From Elusimicrobiota bacterium (lineage in GTDB: Bacteria > Elusimicrobiota > Elusimicrobia > UBA1565): 64,000 bases of DNA. The position numbers and the translations under genes are program-made. The stretch covers positions 186,001 through 250,000 of the forward strand of contig JACPXC010000007.1 in assembly GCA_016196755.1 (NCBI GenBank). The letters are read 5' to 3'. Of this stretch, positions 52,581-63,293 are shown piece by piece (the stretch's first letter is position 1; each line of letters starts with the position of its first letter). The notes under the pieces are model-generated. The model ran no database searches, was not told where the DNA came from, and saw only the letters and a list, made by a program, of their open reading frames with translations.

Positions 52581-53141
52581 ATGCTAGAGATCCGATTCCA
52601 CGGGCGCGGTGGGCAGGGCACCGTGCTGGCCGCCAAGATGCTGGCCGACGCCGTCCTGCGCTCGGGCTGGGGCGAGTGCATGGCGATCCCGGAGTTCGGC
52701 GTCGAGCGGCGCGGCGCGCCGGTGCTGGCCTACGCGCGGATCTCCAAGGAGACGATCCGCGTACGCGCCCGGGTCTACGCCCCCGACGCCGTCGTCGTCC
52801 TCGACCCGGTGCTCGCGGCCTCCCCCGCCGTGCTGGCGGGGCTCAAACCCGGCGGCATCGTGATCGTCAACTCCGAGAAGACGCCTTCGGCGGGCCGGCG
52901 CTGGCGCTGGCTGGCGATCCCGGCCAAGGCCATCGCCCGCAGCCACGGCCTGGGGCCGCGGACCGCGCCGATGGTAAACACCGCGATGTGCGGCGCGCTG
53001 GTGGCCGCGCTCGAGGTCGCCTGCCTGCCCTCTCTTGAAGCGGCCGTCCGCGACGCCGTGCCGGCCAAGCCCGAGGAGAACGTCGCCGCCGCGCGCGAGG
53101 CTTACTCGCTGGCCCGCCGGAGGCTCCATGCCGCGGCTTGA
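52581..53141 (+). CDS. porG: 2-oxoacid:ferredoxin oxidoreductase gamma subunit (PorG)
   Basis: 186 residues beginning LEIRFHGRGGQGTVLAAKML, the conserved gamma-subunit glycine-rich start, with ERRGAPVLAYARIS and TAPMVNTAMCGALV further on. Part of the four-subunit enzyme converting pyruvate, CoA and ferredoxin to acetyl-CoA, CO2 and reduced ferredoxin. First gene of a tightly overlapping operon. Confidence 0.93.
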   Translation: MLEIRFHGRGGQGTVLAAKMLADAVLRSGWGECMAIPEFGVERRGAPVLAYARISKETIRVRARVYAPDAVVVLDPVLAASPAVLAGLKPGGIVIVNSEKTPSAGRRWRWLAIPAKAIARSHGLGPRTAPMVNTAMCGALVAALEVACLPSLEAAVRDAVPAKPEENVAAAREAYSLARRRLHAAA

Positions 53142-53409
53142 CGAGGACCCCTTCCTGACGCCGCCCATACTCACCGGAGGCCGGCCCATGTCGGCCAACA
53201 AGACCCGGGACTGGCGCAGCGTCCGTCCCGTCCTCCATGCCGAGAAATGCACCGGCTGCATGCTGTGCTGGAAGTTCTGCCCGGAAGCCTGCGTCAGCGT
53301 GCAAGGCGAGCGCCCGCTCATCCACCTCGACTGGTGCAAGGGCTGCGCGATCTGCGTGGCGGAATGCCCCGCCGGCGCGCTGACCCTGGCCGAAGAGGAG
53401 GCCCCGTGA
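53128..53409 (+). CDS. porD: 2-oxoacid:ferredoxin oxidoreductase delta subunit (PorD)
   Basis: 93 residues with two 4Fe-4S motifs, CTGCMLCWKFCP and CKGCAICVAECP, and the PorD-like ALxLDWCKG spacing. GGAGG seven bases before the ATG at 53128 sets the start; it overlaps porG by 14 bases. The longer track start is in the porG region. Carries electrons from the TPP site to ferredoxin. Confidence 0.93.
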   Translation: MPRLDEDPFLTPPILTGGRPMSANKTRDWRSVRPVLHAEKCTGCMLCWKFCPEACVSVQGERPLIHLDWCKGCAICVAECPAGALTLAEEEAP

Positions 53410-54560
53410 GAAAAGCGCTCATGGGAAACAACGCCGCCGCCGCCGCCGTCAAGCTCGCGCGGGTCGAGGTGGTCTCGGCCTACCCCATCACCCCGCAGAC
53501 CCAGGTCGTCGAGGCCTTGGCCGACATGAAGGCCTCCGGCGAGTTCCCCGGGCGCTTCGTGCGCGTCGAGTCCGAGCACTCGGCGATGGCCTGCCTGGTC
53601 GGCGCCGCCCAGGCCGGGGCGCGCACCTTCACGGCCACCTCCTCGCAGGGCCTGGCCTACATGCACGAGATGCTGCATTGGGCCTCCGGCGCGCGCCTGC
53701 CCATCGTCATGGCCGATGTCAACCGCGCGCTGGGCGCGCCGTGGATCCTCTGGACCGATCAGACCGACTCCCTGTCCCAGCGCGACACCGGCTGGCTGCA
53801 GTTCTATTGCTCGACCAACCAGGAGATCCTCGACTCCCTCCTCATCGCCTATCGGGCCGCCGAGGCCCTGCTCCTGCCGGTCATGGTGAACTACGACGGC
53901 TTCACCCTCTCGCACACCTACGAGCCCGTCGACGTCCCCGCCCAGGAGGCGGTCGACCGCTTCCTGCCGCCCCTGAACTATCAGTACGCGCTCGACCTCG
54001 CCAACCCGCGCGCCTTCTCGGCCCTGCCCAAGCCCAAGGAATACATGCGCCTGCGCCGGCGCATGGCCGCCGACATGGACCGCGCCACGGTGACGGTGGC
54101 CGCGATCGAGGACGAGTTCGCGCGCGCCTTCGGGCGCCGCTACGCGGCGGTCGAGCCCTACCGCACCGACGACGCCGAAACGCTCCTGGTGGTAAGCGGC
54201 GCGCCCGCCTCCACAGCCCTGGAGGCGGTCGACCGCCTGCGCGCCGAGGGCCTCCGGGCCGGCAGCCTGCGCATCCGGCAGTTCCGGCCCTTCCCGGCGG
54301 CGGTCCTGCGCGCCTACGCCGGCCGCGAGCGGCGCTTCGTGGTCGTCGACCGCAACTTCTCCATGGGGCATCACGGCATCTTTTGCGAGGAGCTCAAGTC
54401 CGCGCTCTACGGCGTCAAGGGACGGCCCAAGGTGTTCGGCACGGTAGCCGGCCTGGGCGGGGGCGACATCACCGTCGAACTCCTCGAGGAGATCTGGCGC
54501 GACGCGGACGCGGGCCGGCTCGACGAGCGCGAGCCGCTCTGGATGGAGGACGCGCGGTGA
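53406..54560 (+). CDS. porA: 2-oxoacid:ferredoxin oxidoreductase alpha subunit (PorA)
   Basis: 384 residues with VVSAYPITPQTQVVEAL near residue 22, VESEHSAMACLVGAAQAGARTFTATSSQGLAYM, and the C-terminal domain VVDRNFSMGHHGI. GTG start overlaps porD by GTGA. Pyruvate is the most likely substrate; other 2-oxoacids are possible. Confidence 0.92.
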   Translation: MRKALMGNNAAAAAVKLARVEVVSAYPITPQTQVVEALADMKASGEFPGRFVRVESEHSAMACLVGAAQAGARTFTATSSQGLAYMHEMLHWASGARLPIVMADVNRALGAPWILWTDQTDSLSQRDTGWLQFYCSTNQEILDSLLIAYRAAEALLLPVMVNYDGFTLSHTYEPVDVPAQEAVDRFLPPLNYQYALDLANPRAFSALPKPKEYMRLRRRMAADMDRATVTVAAIEDEFARAFGRRYAAVEPYRTDDAETLLVVSGAPASTALEAVDRLRAEGLRAGSLRIRQFRPFPAAVLRAYAGRERRFVVVDRNFSMGHHGIFCEELKSALYGVKGRPKVFGTVAGLGGGDITVELLEEIWRDADAGRLDEREPLWMEDAR

Positions 54561-55426
54561 AGGTCCGGCTGAGCATCCCCGAGCCCGAGGGCCTCTCCGC
54601 CGGCCACCTGGCCTGCCAGGGCTGCGGCGCCACGCTGGCCATGCGCTACGCGCTCAAGGGCCTGGGTCCCGACACCGTGCTCGTCATCCCGGCCTGCTGC
54701 TGGACCATCCTCGCCGGGCCGGCGCCGCTGCTCTCGACGGGCGTCAACGTCGTGCACTCCCCGTTCCCTTGCGCGGCCGCGGTGGCGGCGGGCGTGCGCC
54801 ACGGCCTTCTGGCGCGCGGCAAGGCCTCCACCTGCGTGGTGGCCTGGGCCGGCGACGGCGGCACCTTCGATATAGGCCTTCAGGCGCTCTCCGGGGCGGC
54901 CGAGCGCGGCGAGGACATCCTCTACGTCTGCTACGACAACGAGGCCTACATGAACACCGGGATCCAGCGCTCGGGCGGCACGCCCGCCGGGGCCTGGACC
55001 ATGACGACACCGGAGGGCTCCGCGCTGCCCAAGAAGGACCTCGACGCCATCGTGGAGGCCCATCACCCGGCCTATCTCGCCACGGCCACGCCGGCCTATG
55101 CCGAGGACATGGTGCGCAAGTTCAAGAAGGCGCGCGGACTCACGGGCTTCCGCTTCATCCGCGTCTTGGCGCCCTGCCCCCCGGGCTGGAAGTACGAGCC
55201 GGAGGAGACCGTGCGGCTCTCGCGCCTGGCCGTGCAGACCGGGCTGTTCCCGCTCTACGAGCGCGAGGGCGGCGCCTTCCGGCTCAACGTGCCGGTCGCC
55301 AAGCGCAGGCCGGTGACCGAGTTCCTGAGCCGCCAGGGCCGCTTCCGGCGGCTCGGCGCCGACGGCGAGACCGCGCTGCAGGCGCGCGTCGACGCGGCCT
55401 GGGCCGCGCTACCAGGCCGGACATGA
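54557..55426 (+). CDS. porB: 2-oxoacid:ferredoxin oxidoreductase beta subunit (PorB)
   Basis: 289 residues. CQGCGATLAMRYALK near residue 20 supplies cluster Cys; the TPP site is GDGGTFDIGLQALSGAAERGEDILYVCYDNEAYMNTG. These are standard for pyruvate oxidoreductases. GTG start overlaps porA by GTGA. Confidence 0.93.
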   Translation: MKVRLSIPEPEGLSAGHLACQGCGATLAMRYALKGLGPDTVLVIPACCWTILAGPAPLLSTGVNVVHSPFPCAAAVAAGVRHGLLARGKASTCVVAWAGDGGTFDIGLQALSGAAERGEDILYVCYDNEAYMNTGIQRSGGTPAGAWTMTTPEGSALPKKDLDAIVEAHHPAYLATATPAYAEDMVRKFKKARGLTGFRFIRVLAPCPPGWKYEPEETVRLSRLAVQTGLFPLYEREGGAFRLNVPVAKRRPVTEFLSRQGRFRRLGADGETALQARVDAAWAALPGRT

Positions 55427-56565
55427 CGGAGGAGACCGTGGCCAAGCACACCTGTCCGGACTGCCGCTGGCTCGAGGAGCGTGTCGACCTCGACGAGGGC
55501 CTCAATTTCGCCTGCGCGAAGGGAAGGCTGGGCTCGGGCAGCGCGCTGCTGACGCGGACGCCGTGCCGCGACTTCGCGGCGCCGGCGCGGCCGCCGGCCC
55601 GCCGGCACCGCGCGGCCCCAGCCCGCCCTTGGAGCCCGTTCCTCCAGACGCCCGACCCCGACGGCCTGCGGGCCTGGAACCGCGACCGCAAGGAGCTCCT
55701 GCCGCGCCCCAAGATCATGACCGAGCACGACGCGGTCCGCCGCTTCGTCAAAGACGGCGACTACGTGGGCTTCGAGCTCTACGGCACGGTGCGCTGTCCG
55801 CTTTCGATCGTGCGCGAGGTCATACGACAGGGGCGCCGCCGCCTGCGCCTCCTTGGCCAGGGGCTCATGGACGTCGACCTCCTGATCGCGGCCGGCGCGG
55901 TGGCGGCCCTCGACCTGGCCTACGTAGGCTACGAGTCCCACGGCCTCTCCCCGGTGCTGCGCCGCGCTGTGGAGAAGGACGGGCTTCCCGCCAAGGAGTG
56001 GTCCAACGGGGCCCTGGCCTGGCGGCTCAAGGCCGCGGCGATGGGCCTGCCGTTTCTGCCCACCCGGTCGATGCTGGGCTCGGACACCCTGCGCTCGAGC
56101 GGGGTCAGCACGATGCGCGATCCTTACACGGGCGTCGCGGTGGCGCTTTTGCCCGCCCTCTCGCCCGACTGCGCCGTCGTCCACGTCCAGCGCTGCGACG
56201 TCTTCGGCAACAGCCAGATCGACGGGGTCCTGGGCTTTGCGCCGGAGATCGCCCGGGCCGCCAAGCGCCTCATCGTCACCACCGAGGAGATCGTCCGCCC
56301 GGAGTTCATCCAGAGCGCCCCGGAGCGCACCGTCATCCCGTTCTACCTGGTCGACGCCGTGGTCTACGCCCCCTTCGGGGCCCACCCCGGCGAGACCTGC
56401 GGGATCTACCGCCGCGACGAGGAGCACGTCGCGGCCTACCTGGCCGCCATCGCCACCGCGGACGGGACGCGCGCCTACCTCGACGAGTGGGTCCACGGCC
56501 TGCCCGACCATTGGGCCTACCGGCGCAAGGTCGGCTTCGAGCGCCTGGCGGGGCTGGCGCCGTGA
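55423..56565 (+). CDS. CoA-transferase subunit A (glutaconate type) with N-terminal Cys4 extension
   Basis: 380 residues. The first ~50 hold four Cys (CPDCRW, FACAKG, TPCRDF) that could form a zinc ribbon or Fe-S site, followed by a Pro/Arg linker. The rest is a class I CoA-transferase alpha subunit similar to GctA (AVRRFVKDGDYVGFELYG, LRRLxGQG-like DLLIAAGAV, VHVQRCDVFGNSQIDG). ATGA overlap with porB, so it is co-made with the acetyl-CoA producing enzyme. The acyl substrate is unknown. Confidence 0.8.
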   Translation: MTEETVAKHTCPDCRWLEERVDLDEGLNFACAKGRLGSGSALLTRTPCRDFAAPARPPARRHRAAPARPWSPFLQTPDPDGLRAWNRDRKELLPRPKIMTEHDAVRRFVKDGDYVGFELYGTVRCPLSIVREVIRQGRRRLRLLGQGLMDVDLLIAAGAVAALDLAYVGYESHGLSPVLRRAVEKDGLPAKEWSNGALAWRLKAAAMGLPFLPTRSMLGSDTLRSSGVSTMRDPYTGVAVALLPALSPDCAVVHVQRCDVFGNSQIDGVLGFAPEIARAAKRLIVTTEEIVRPEFIQSAPERTVIPFYLVDAVVYAPFGAHPGETCGIYRRDEEHVAAYLAAIATADGTRAYLDEWVHGLPDHWAYRRKVGFERLAGLAP

Positions 56566-57317
56566 GCGCGCAGGCAGAGGAGCTCCTGGTCGCCGCCGCC
56601 GCGCGGCTCATGACCGGCCGCTCGACGGTGTTCATCGGCACCGGCCTGCCGATGCTGGCAGCCGCCCTCGCCAAGCGCACCTGCGCGCCGGAGCTCGTCT
56701 GCGTGTTCGAGTTCGGGGGCATCGGGCCGGCGCTCGAGCGCCTGCCGCGCGCGGTGGGCGAATCGCGCAGTTTCGAGCGCGCCTGGGCCGCCGAGGGCCT
56801 GGCCGGCGTCATGGAGACCGCCCAGCGCGGGCTCATCATGGACGGCTTCCTGGGCGGGGCCCAGGTCGACCCCTACGGCAACCTCAACACCACGGTCATC
56901 GGCCCCCACGACGCCCCCCGCGCGCGCCTGCCCGGCGCCGGAGGGGCCAACGACGTGGGCTCGCTGGTCTGGCGCACGGTCATCATGATGCGCCACGAGC
57001 GGCGGCGCTTCGTCGAGAAGGTCGACTTCGTGACGACCCCGGGCTACCTGGACGGGCCCGGCGCGCGCGAGCGCGCGGGGCTCTGCCCCGGCACCGGCCC
57101 CTACCGCCTGCTGACCGACCTGGCCCTTTTCGACTTTCCCGCCGAGACCCGGCGCGCGCGCCTGATCGCGCTGCAGCCGGGAGCCACGCTGGAGGGCGTG
57201 CGCGCCGAGACCGGATTCGCCTTCGAGGCCGTGCCCGAGCCGGAGACGCTCCCGCCCCCCACCCCCGAGGAGCTGGCCGTCCTGCGCGCGGCCGCGGGCA
57301 TGGAGGCCGCGGCGTGA
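56562..57317 (+). CDS. CoA-transferase subunit B (glutaconate type)
   Basis: 251 residues with VFIGTGLPMLAAALAKR near the start, the likely catalytic Glu in VCVFEFGGIGP, then DGFLGGAQVDPYGNLNTTVIG and GAGGANDVGSL. This is the beta-subunit pattern of glutaconate/3-oxoacid CoA-transferases. GTG start overlaps subunit A by GTGA. Confidence 0.85.
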   Translation: MSAQAEELLVAAAARLMTGRSTVFIGTGLPMLAAALAKRTCAPELVCVFEFGGIGPALERLPRAVGESRSFERAWAAEGLAGVMETAQRGLIMDGFLGGAQVDPYGNLNTTVIGPHDAPRARLPGAGGANDVGSLVWRTVIMMRHERRRFVEKVDFVTTPGYLDGPGARERAGLCPGTGPYRLLTDLALFDFPAETRRARLIALQPGATLEGVRAETGFAFEAVPEPETLPPPTPEELAVLRAAAGMEAAA

Positions 57318-57568
57318 GGGGGGCCTGGGTCGGCTACGTGGGCTTGGTCGCCTTCGCGCTGGCCTGGATCCCTCAGTCGCTCGACACCATCCGCGCGGGG
57401 CGCTGCGAGGTCAACCGGACCTTCCTCGCCCTGGCCGGCGTAGGCAGTCTTTCGCTGACCATCTACGCCCTCCAGCAGGGTGACCCCGTGTTTGCGACGC
57501 TCAACGCCCTGACGACGCTGGGTGCCTTCATCAACCTCTGCTACAGCCTCTTCCCGCGACGCGTCTAG
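57314..57568 (+). CDS. SemiSWEET/PQ-loop small transporter
   Basis: 84 residues, three helices, with FALAWIPQSLDTIRAGRCEVNRT (the PQ-loop) and a C-terminal LGAFINLCYSLF. SemiSWEETs move sugars as dimers. GTG start by GTGA overlap with the CoA-transferase; the ORF track shows it only as the tail of a longer shadow frame. Confidence 0.85.
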   Translation: MRGAWVGYVGLVAFALAWIPQSLDTIRAGRCEVNRTFLALAGVGSLSLTIYALQQGDPVFATLNALTTLGAFINLCYSLFPRRV

Positions 57569-57571
57569 CGC

Positions 57572-57585
57572 GGCAGGAACGTTGC
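57572..57585 (+). promoter_or_regulatory. Sigma-54-type promoter of the malic enzyme gene
   Basis: GGCAGGAACGTTGC just past the SemiSWEET stop. +1 near 57597 gives a 15-base leader with TAGGAGG before the ATG at 57612, the clearest functional layout of the set. Confidence 0.75.
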
Positions 57586-57611
57586 CAGGCTTCCTCATAG
57601 TAGGAGGCGCC

Positions 57612-59247
<1,636 letters not shown>

Positions 59248-59249
<2 letters not shown>

Positions 59250-59266
59250 CGGGGCGGAGCCCCGCT
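59248..59266 (+). terminator. Hairpin at the malic enzyme stop
   Basis: AGCGGGGC and GCCCCGCT form a perfect 8-bp stem with a GGA loop beginning within the stop codon. No T-tract follows, so it is only a candidate terminator. Confidence 0.4.
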
Positions 59267-59334
59267 GGTGGGGCTAGCGCCCGGCCTGAGACGCCGACCC
59301 GCTCCGGCGGCAATTGATAGAATCGCGGCGTCCC

Positions 59335-61014
59335 GTGGAAGACACCGAGCCCTCGCGCCCGTCCGCCGCGCGCTACACCCTGCTGGCCCTGGCCGCCGCG
59401 GTCCCGTTGGCGGCGCTGGGTCTGGCGTCCTACCGCTTCGCCGCCGTGCGTCTGCGCGAGGCCGGCGAAGCCGCCAACATGGACCGCGTACGCCTGACCG
59501 CCGAGCTCGTCGAGGCGGAGCTGGCCGCGCGCCTGCAGGCCGTGGCCGGCGACGCCGCCGACCTAGCCCTGGCCGAGCCGGCGGGGCGCCGCGACGCGGC
59601 CGCGGTCCGTCGCCGCCTCGAGGCCATGCGGGCCGGCACGCGCGGGGTCGACCGCGCTTTCGTGGTCGACGCCGCCGGCGTCCTCTGGGCCGACGCCCCC
59701 CCCGCCCCCGAGTCCCAGGACAAGTCCTTCGCGCACCGGCCGTGGTTCGCCGAGCTGGCCCGCGCCTCGGCGCCGGTCATCTCCGAGGCGTATCTACGCC
59801 ACGCCCGCCCCCAGGTGCCGGTCGTGGCGCTGGCCGCGCCGATCGCCCGGGACGGCCGGCGCGCGGGGATCCTCGTCCACCAGTACCGCGTAAGCGAGCT
59901 CGCCGGCCAGCTGGGCGTGCGCGTCTTCGGGCGCGAGGGCCGGACCCTCATCATCGACCACGCCGGCCGCGCCCTCGCCCCGCGCGAGGACGCCGAGACC
60001 CGAGCCCTCTCGGGCGCGCTGCCGGTGCGCGGGGCCCTGGCCGGACGGTCGGGCTCCGTCGAGTACGACGACCCCGCCTCGCGCCGGCGCATGTCGGCGG
60101 CCTTCGCCCCCGTGCGCGCCGGAACGCGCACCTGGGCCGCGCTCGCGCGCGTGCCGGCCGGCGAGGCCGAGGCGGCGCTGGCCGGCCTGCGCCTTCAGCT
60201 GGCGCTGGCGACCTTGGCCGCCGGGGCGCTGGCAGCCGCCGCCGCCCTGGGCCTGGCCCGGGCCCGCGAGCGCGAGCGCCGGCTGGCGGCCGAGGTCGCC
60301 GAGCACGGCCGCCGGCTCGAGGCGCGCGGCCGGGAGCTCGCCCGCTCCAACGCCGACCTCGAGCAGTTCGCGTATCTGGCCTCACACGACCTCCAGGCGC
60401 CGCTGCGCAGCCTCAAGAACTATTGGGACATGTTCGATGCGCGCTGCGGAGCGGCGCTCGACGACGAGGGCCGGCGGCTCATGGGCCTCTCCCAGCAGTC
60501 GGTGGCCCGGATGCAGGCGCTGGTCGGCGACCTGCTGGCCTTCTCGCGCCTCGGGCGGGAGAAGGAGGCGTTCCAGCCGGTGGCCCTGGACGCCTGCCTC
60601 GACGAGGCGCTGGCCGACCTTGCCGCCGAGCTGGCCCGGCGCCGGGCGGCCGTGGAGCGCTCCCCGCTGCCGACCGTCCCCGGCCGGGCCGCGCAGCTGG
60701 CGCGGCTGTTCCAGAACCTGCTCTCCAACGCCCTCAAGTACTGCGAGGACGAGCCCCGGATATCCGTCTCCGCCGCCCTCGACGGCGGGACCTGGACGGT
60801 CTCCGTCGTCGATAACGGCATCGGCGTGCCCGAGGCCAAGCGCGAGGCGGTCTTCGGGCTCTTCGAGCGGCTCCATCCCTGGGAGCGCTACGAGGGCTCG
60901 GGCATCGGCCTGGCGGCCTGCCGGAAGATCGTCGAGCACCACGGCGGCCGGATCTGGATCGACCCGGCTGTCGGGAAAGGCACCGCCGTGCGCTTCACTA
61001 TGCCCGCGGCCTGA
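59335..61014 (+). CDS. Membrane sensor histidine kinase with periplasmic Cache-like domain
   Basis: 559 residues. Helix about 15-35, a Cache-type sensor about 40-280 (DRAFVVDAAGVLWADAP, KSFAHRPWFAEL, VVALAAPIARDGRRAGILV), second helix about 290-312, coiled coil. Then the HisKA His in LASHDLQAPLRSLK and an ATPase domain (LFQNLLSNALKY, DNGIGVP, GSGIGLAACRKIVEHHGG). The GTG at 59335 is preferred because a TAGAAT box lies at 59318-59323; the TTG at 59314 is the track start. No response regulator adjoins it. Confidence 0.85.
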   Translation: MEDTEPSRPSAARYTLLALAAAVPLAALGLASYRFAAVRLREAGEAANMDRVRLTAELVEAELAARLQAVAGDAADLALAEPAGRRDAAAVRRRLEAMRAGTRGVDRAFVVDAAGVLWADAPPAPESQDKSFAHRPWFAELARASAPVISEAYLRHARPQVPVVALAAPIARDGRRAGILVHQYRVSELAGQLGVRVFGREGRTLIIDHAGRALAPREDAETRALSGALPVRGALAGRSGSVEYDDPASRRRMSAAFAPVRAGTRTWAALARVPAGEAEAALAGLRLQLALATLAAGALAAAAALGLARARERERRLAAEVAEHGRRLEARGRELARSNADLEQFAYLASHDLQAPLRSLKNYWDMFDARCGAALDDEGRRLMGLSQQSVARMQALVGDLLAFSRLGREKEAFQPVALDACLDEALADLAAELARRRAAVERSPLPTVPGRAAQLARLFQNLLSNALKYCEDEPRISVSAALDGGTWTVSVVDNGIGVPEAKREAVFGLFERLHPWERYEGSGIGLAACRKIVEHHGGRIWIDPAVGKGTAVRFTMPAA

Positions 61015-61023
61015 GCGCCCGGC

Positions 61024-62238
61024 CTAGTCCTTTTCTTCTAGCTCGCGGACCTTGAGGTAGACCGCGCCGGCCAGGAATGCGATGACGAAGGTCGAGAGCC
61101 CAAGGCCGAGACGGCGGTTTCGGAAGTCCTTGACCGCCTCGCGGGCCGCCAGCGAGGCCTTGTCGGCAGAGCCTTTGCCTTCCTCAGAGATCTTGGCCAC
61201 CGCTTCGGCGCTGAAGGCATGGACGGCCGTCCGGGCTTGGAACATCGACATCCGCGCGCCGTCTAGCGCATCCCGCGCCTCGGCCATGTCCATGCCCTTC
61301 TCCTCGGCCTGCCGGACGGAGCCCTCGGCGCCGTCGTAGGCCGCCTTCAGCCCATCGAGGCCGCCCTTCATGGAGGCGGCCACGGCCAGCGGCTTGGAGC
61401 CGGGCTTGTGGCAGCGCGCGCACAGGGCGCCGGACCCCGCGAGCAGGGCGCTGGTCGGCTTTTGCACGCCGTGCGCGGTATGGCAGGTGGCGCAGGCGTG
61501 AAAACCCCTGCGCTCCCAAGGCCCGGCCATGGGGCTGGCCTTGAAGAACTCCATATTGCCGACGTGGCATGAGCCGCAGACCATCCCGATGCTGGCCACA
61601 CCCGGCGGGACCGCGCCGTGGTTGCCATGGCAGGTGTTGCAGGTCGGCGCCGAGGTGTCCCCTCTTTCCAAGAGGGCTTTCCCATGGACGCTGGCCCTAT
61701 AGTCGGCCGCCTGGGTGACGGCGATCCCGTAGGGCGCCATTTTCTTGGTGTCCGCATGGCAGCGCGCGCAGGTCTCGGCGACGTTCTTCACATAGACCGA
61801 CGAGGTGGGGTCTTTGGCCGGCCTGATGGAATGCGCCGGGTGACAGCTGGCACAGGTGGCCACCACCTCGTCTCCGGCCTGCAGCCGGATGCCGTGGGTG
61901 CTGGTGCGGTACTTGGCCTGCTGGTCGGTGGGCAAAGACGGGTTGAAGCGCCGCATATAGGCGGGGGAGGAGTGGCATTTCCCGCAGAACTCAGGCACCT
62001 GGGCGGGAGAGGGAACGCCGACGTATCCCTTCTCGGGGTCCATGGCCTCGGACATGTCCTCCTTCGCGGAGTCCCCGCCGTGACAGGACACGCAGGTCAG
62101 CCCCTTCTCTTTGTGGATGTCGCGCGAGAAGGAGCGCAGGATGAGCGCGTGCTTATCCTCCAAGGTCGAGTGGCACTTGACGCAGGTATCGGCGCCGGCG
62201 GGCGCGGCGAGGAGGGCCAGCGCCAGGAGCAGGCTCAC
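61024..62238 (-). CDS. Nonahaem cytochrome c with C-terminal membrane anchor
   Basis: 404 residues. Signal peptide, then nine CxxCH sites in order: CVKCH, CVSCH, CGKCH, CASCH, CARCH, CNTCH, CGSCH, CATCH, CARCH. Many STHG/SVHG His-rich spacers offer distal ligands (TSTHGIRL, ASVHGKAL). A helical stretch and a membrane helix (LGLSTFVIAFLAGAVYL) end it. GTG start by GTGA overlap with the cytochrome b gene. Likely electron acceptor of the Rieske/cytochrome b complex. Confidence 0.88.
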   Translation of the reverse strand: MSLLLALALLAAPAGADTCVKCHSTLEDKHALILRSFSRDIHKEKGLTCVSCHGGDSAKEDMSEAMDPEKGYVGVPSPAQVPEFCGKCHSSPAYMRRFNPSLPTDQQAKYRTSTHGIRLQAGDEVVATCASCHPAHSIRPAKDPTSSVYVKNVAETCARCHADTKKMAPYGIAVTQAADYRASVHGKALLERGDTSAPTCNTCHGNHGAVPPGVASIGMVCGSCHVGNMEFFKASPMAGPWERRGFHACATCHTAHGVQKPTSALLAGSGALCARCHKPGSKPLAVAASMKGGLDGLKAAYDGAEGSVRQAEEKGMDMAEARDALDGARMSMFQARTAVHAFSAEAVAKISEEGKGSADKASLAAREAVKDFRNRRLGLGLSTFVIAFLAGAVYLKVRELEEKD

Positions 62239-63293
62239 GAGAGGTATCCCCAGGCTGTCATGGCGCCCAGCACCGCCAGCGAGACCCACCCGAAGAGTTC
62301 GACGGCCCGGTCTCGCCGGCCCTCCGGGACCAGACGTTCCCAGAACGGGACCAGCGCGAAGACCAGGCCGGCCGCTCCGATGACGGCGATGCCGACGAGC
62401 TCCCCCGCTACGGGGCCGATCCTGCCGGGCAGGACCTTGAGGAACTGATACTGGGAGAGGAAATACCACTCCGGCTTGATGCCCGTCGGCGCGGAGGCCA
62501 GGGCGTCGGCCTTCTTGCCCAGCTCCCAAGGGAAGAAGACCGCCAGCGCGCAGACCGCGTTTAGGACCACGAGCCAGAAGATGGCGTCGCGCAGGAGAAA
62601 GTTCGGGAAGAACGCCATGGTCTTCTTGGCCCTATCGGCCCCCGCCATGCCCTGCGTCTGCACGAAGAGGAGGTGGACGCCCATGAGGCTGGTCAACAGG
62701 GCGGGCAGGATGGCTACATGCAGGCCGAAGAAGCGCGAGAGCGTGGCCCCCGTCACCTCGTCTCCGCCGCGCACCAGCCGCAGGAGCCAATGCCCGACGA
62801 GGGGGACCTGGCCGACGATGTCGGTGCCGACCTTGGTGGCGAAGTAGGCCAGCTCGTTCCAGGGCAGGAGGTAGCCGCTGAAGCCGAAGGCCATGGACAG
62901 GCCGAGGAGGGCGCAGCCGGTCAGCCAGGTCAACTCGCGGGGCTTGCGGTAGGCCTTCATGAACAGCACGCTGAGCATGTGCAGGAGGACGAAGAGGACC
63001 ATCAGGTTGGCGCCCCAGGAGTGGACCGAGCGCATCAGCCAGCCGAACGGGACTTTGGTGGTGATGTAGCGCACGCTCTCGTAGGAGGCGTCGGTGCCGA
63101 CCCGGTAGTACATGAGCAGCAGGATCCCCGTCCCGACCTGGAGCAGGAACAGGAAGGCGGTCACGCCGCCGGCGTAATAGAAGACGCTGCCCCGGTGCAC
63201 GGGGACGCGCTTGTGGCGGGCGAACTCGACGAGGGCGCCCAAGTCGAAACGCTCGTCGAGCCATGCGTATGCCGCGGCCAGCGAGCCCCTCAT
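62235..63293 (-). CDS. Cytochrome b (b6 plus subunit IV-type)
   Basis: 352 residues, about eight helices. Haem-binding His pairs lie in VHSWGANLMVLFVLLHMLSV and GLHVAILPALLTSLMGVHLL. The quinol site reads PEWYFLSQYQFLK in place of PEWY-FLP. Full-length b6 and IV-like parts are fused, but it is short compared with mitochondrial cytochrome b. ATGA overlap with the Rieske gene. Confidence 0.93.
   Translation of the reverse strand: MRGSLAAAYAWLDERFDLGALVEFARHKRVPVHRGSVFYYAGGVTAFLFLLQVGTGILLLMYYRVGTDASYESVRYITTKVPFGWLMRSVHSWGANLMVLFVLLHMLSVLFMKAYRKPRELTWLTGCALLGLSMAFGFSGYLLPWNELAYFATKVGTDIVGQVPLVGHWLLRLVRGGDEVTGATLSRFFGLHVAILPALLTSLMGVHLLFVQTQGMAGADRAKKTMAFFPNFLLRDAIFWLVVLNAVCALAVFFPWELGKKADALASAPTGIKPEWYFLSQYQFLKVLPGRIGPVAGELVGIAVIGAAGLVFALVPFWERLVPEGRRDRAVELFGWVSLAVLGAMTAWGYLS

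Noticed and set aside
53678-55426. Extended plus frames running into porB and the CoA-transferase genes
   Set aside because: Upstream halves are shadows of porA and neighbours; true starts are the GTGA/ATGA overlaps.
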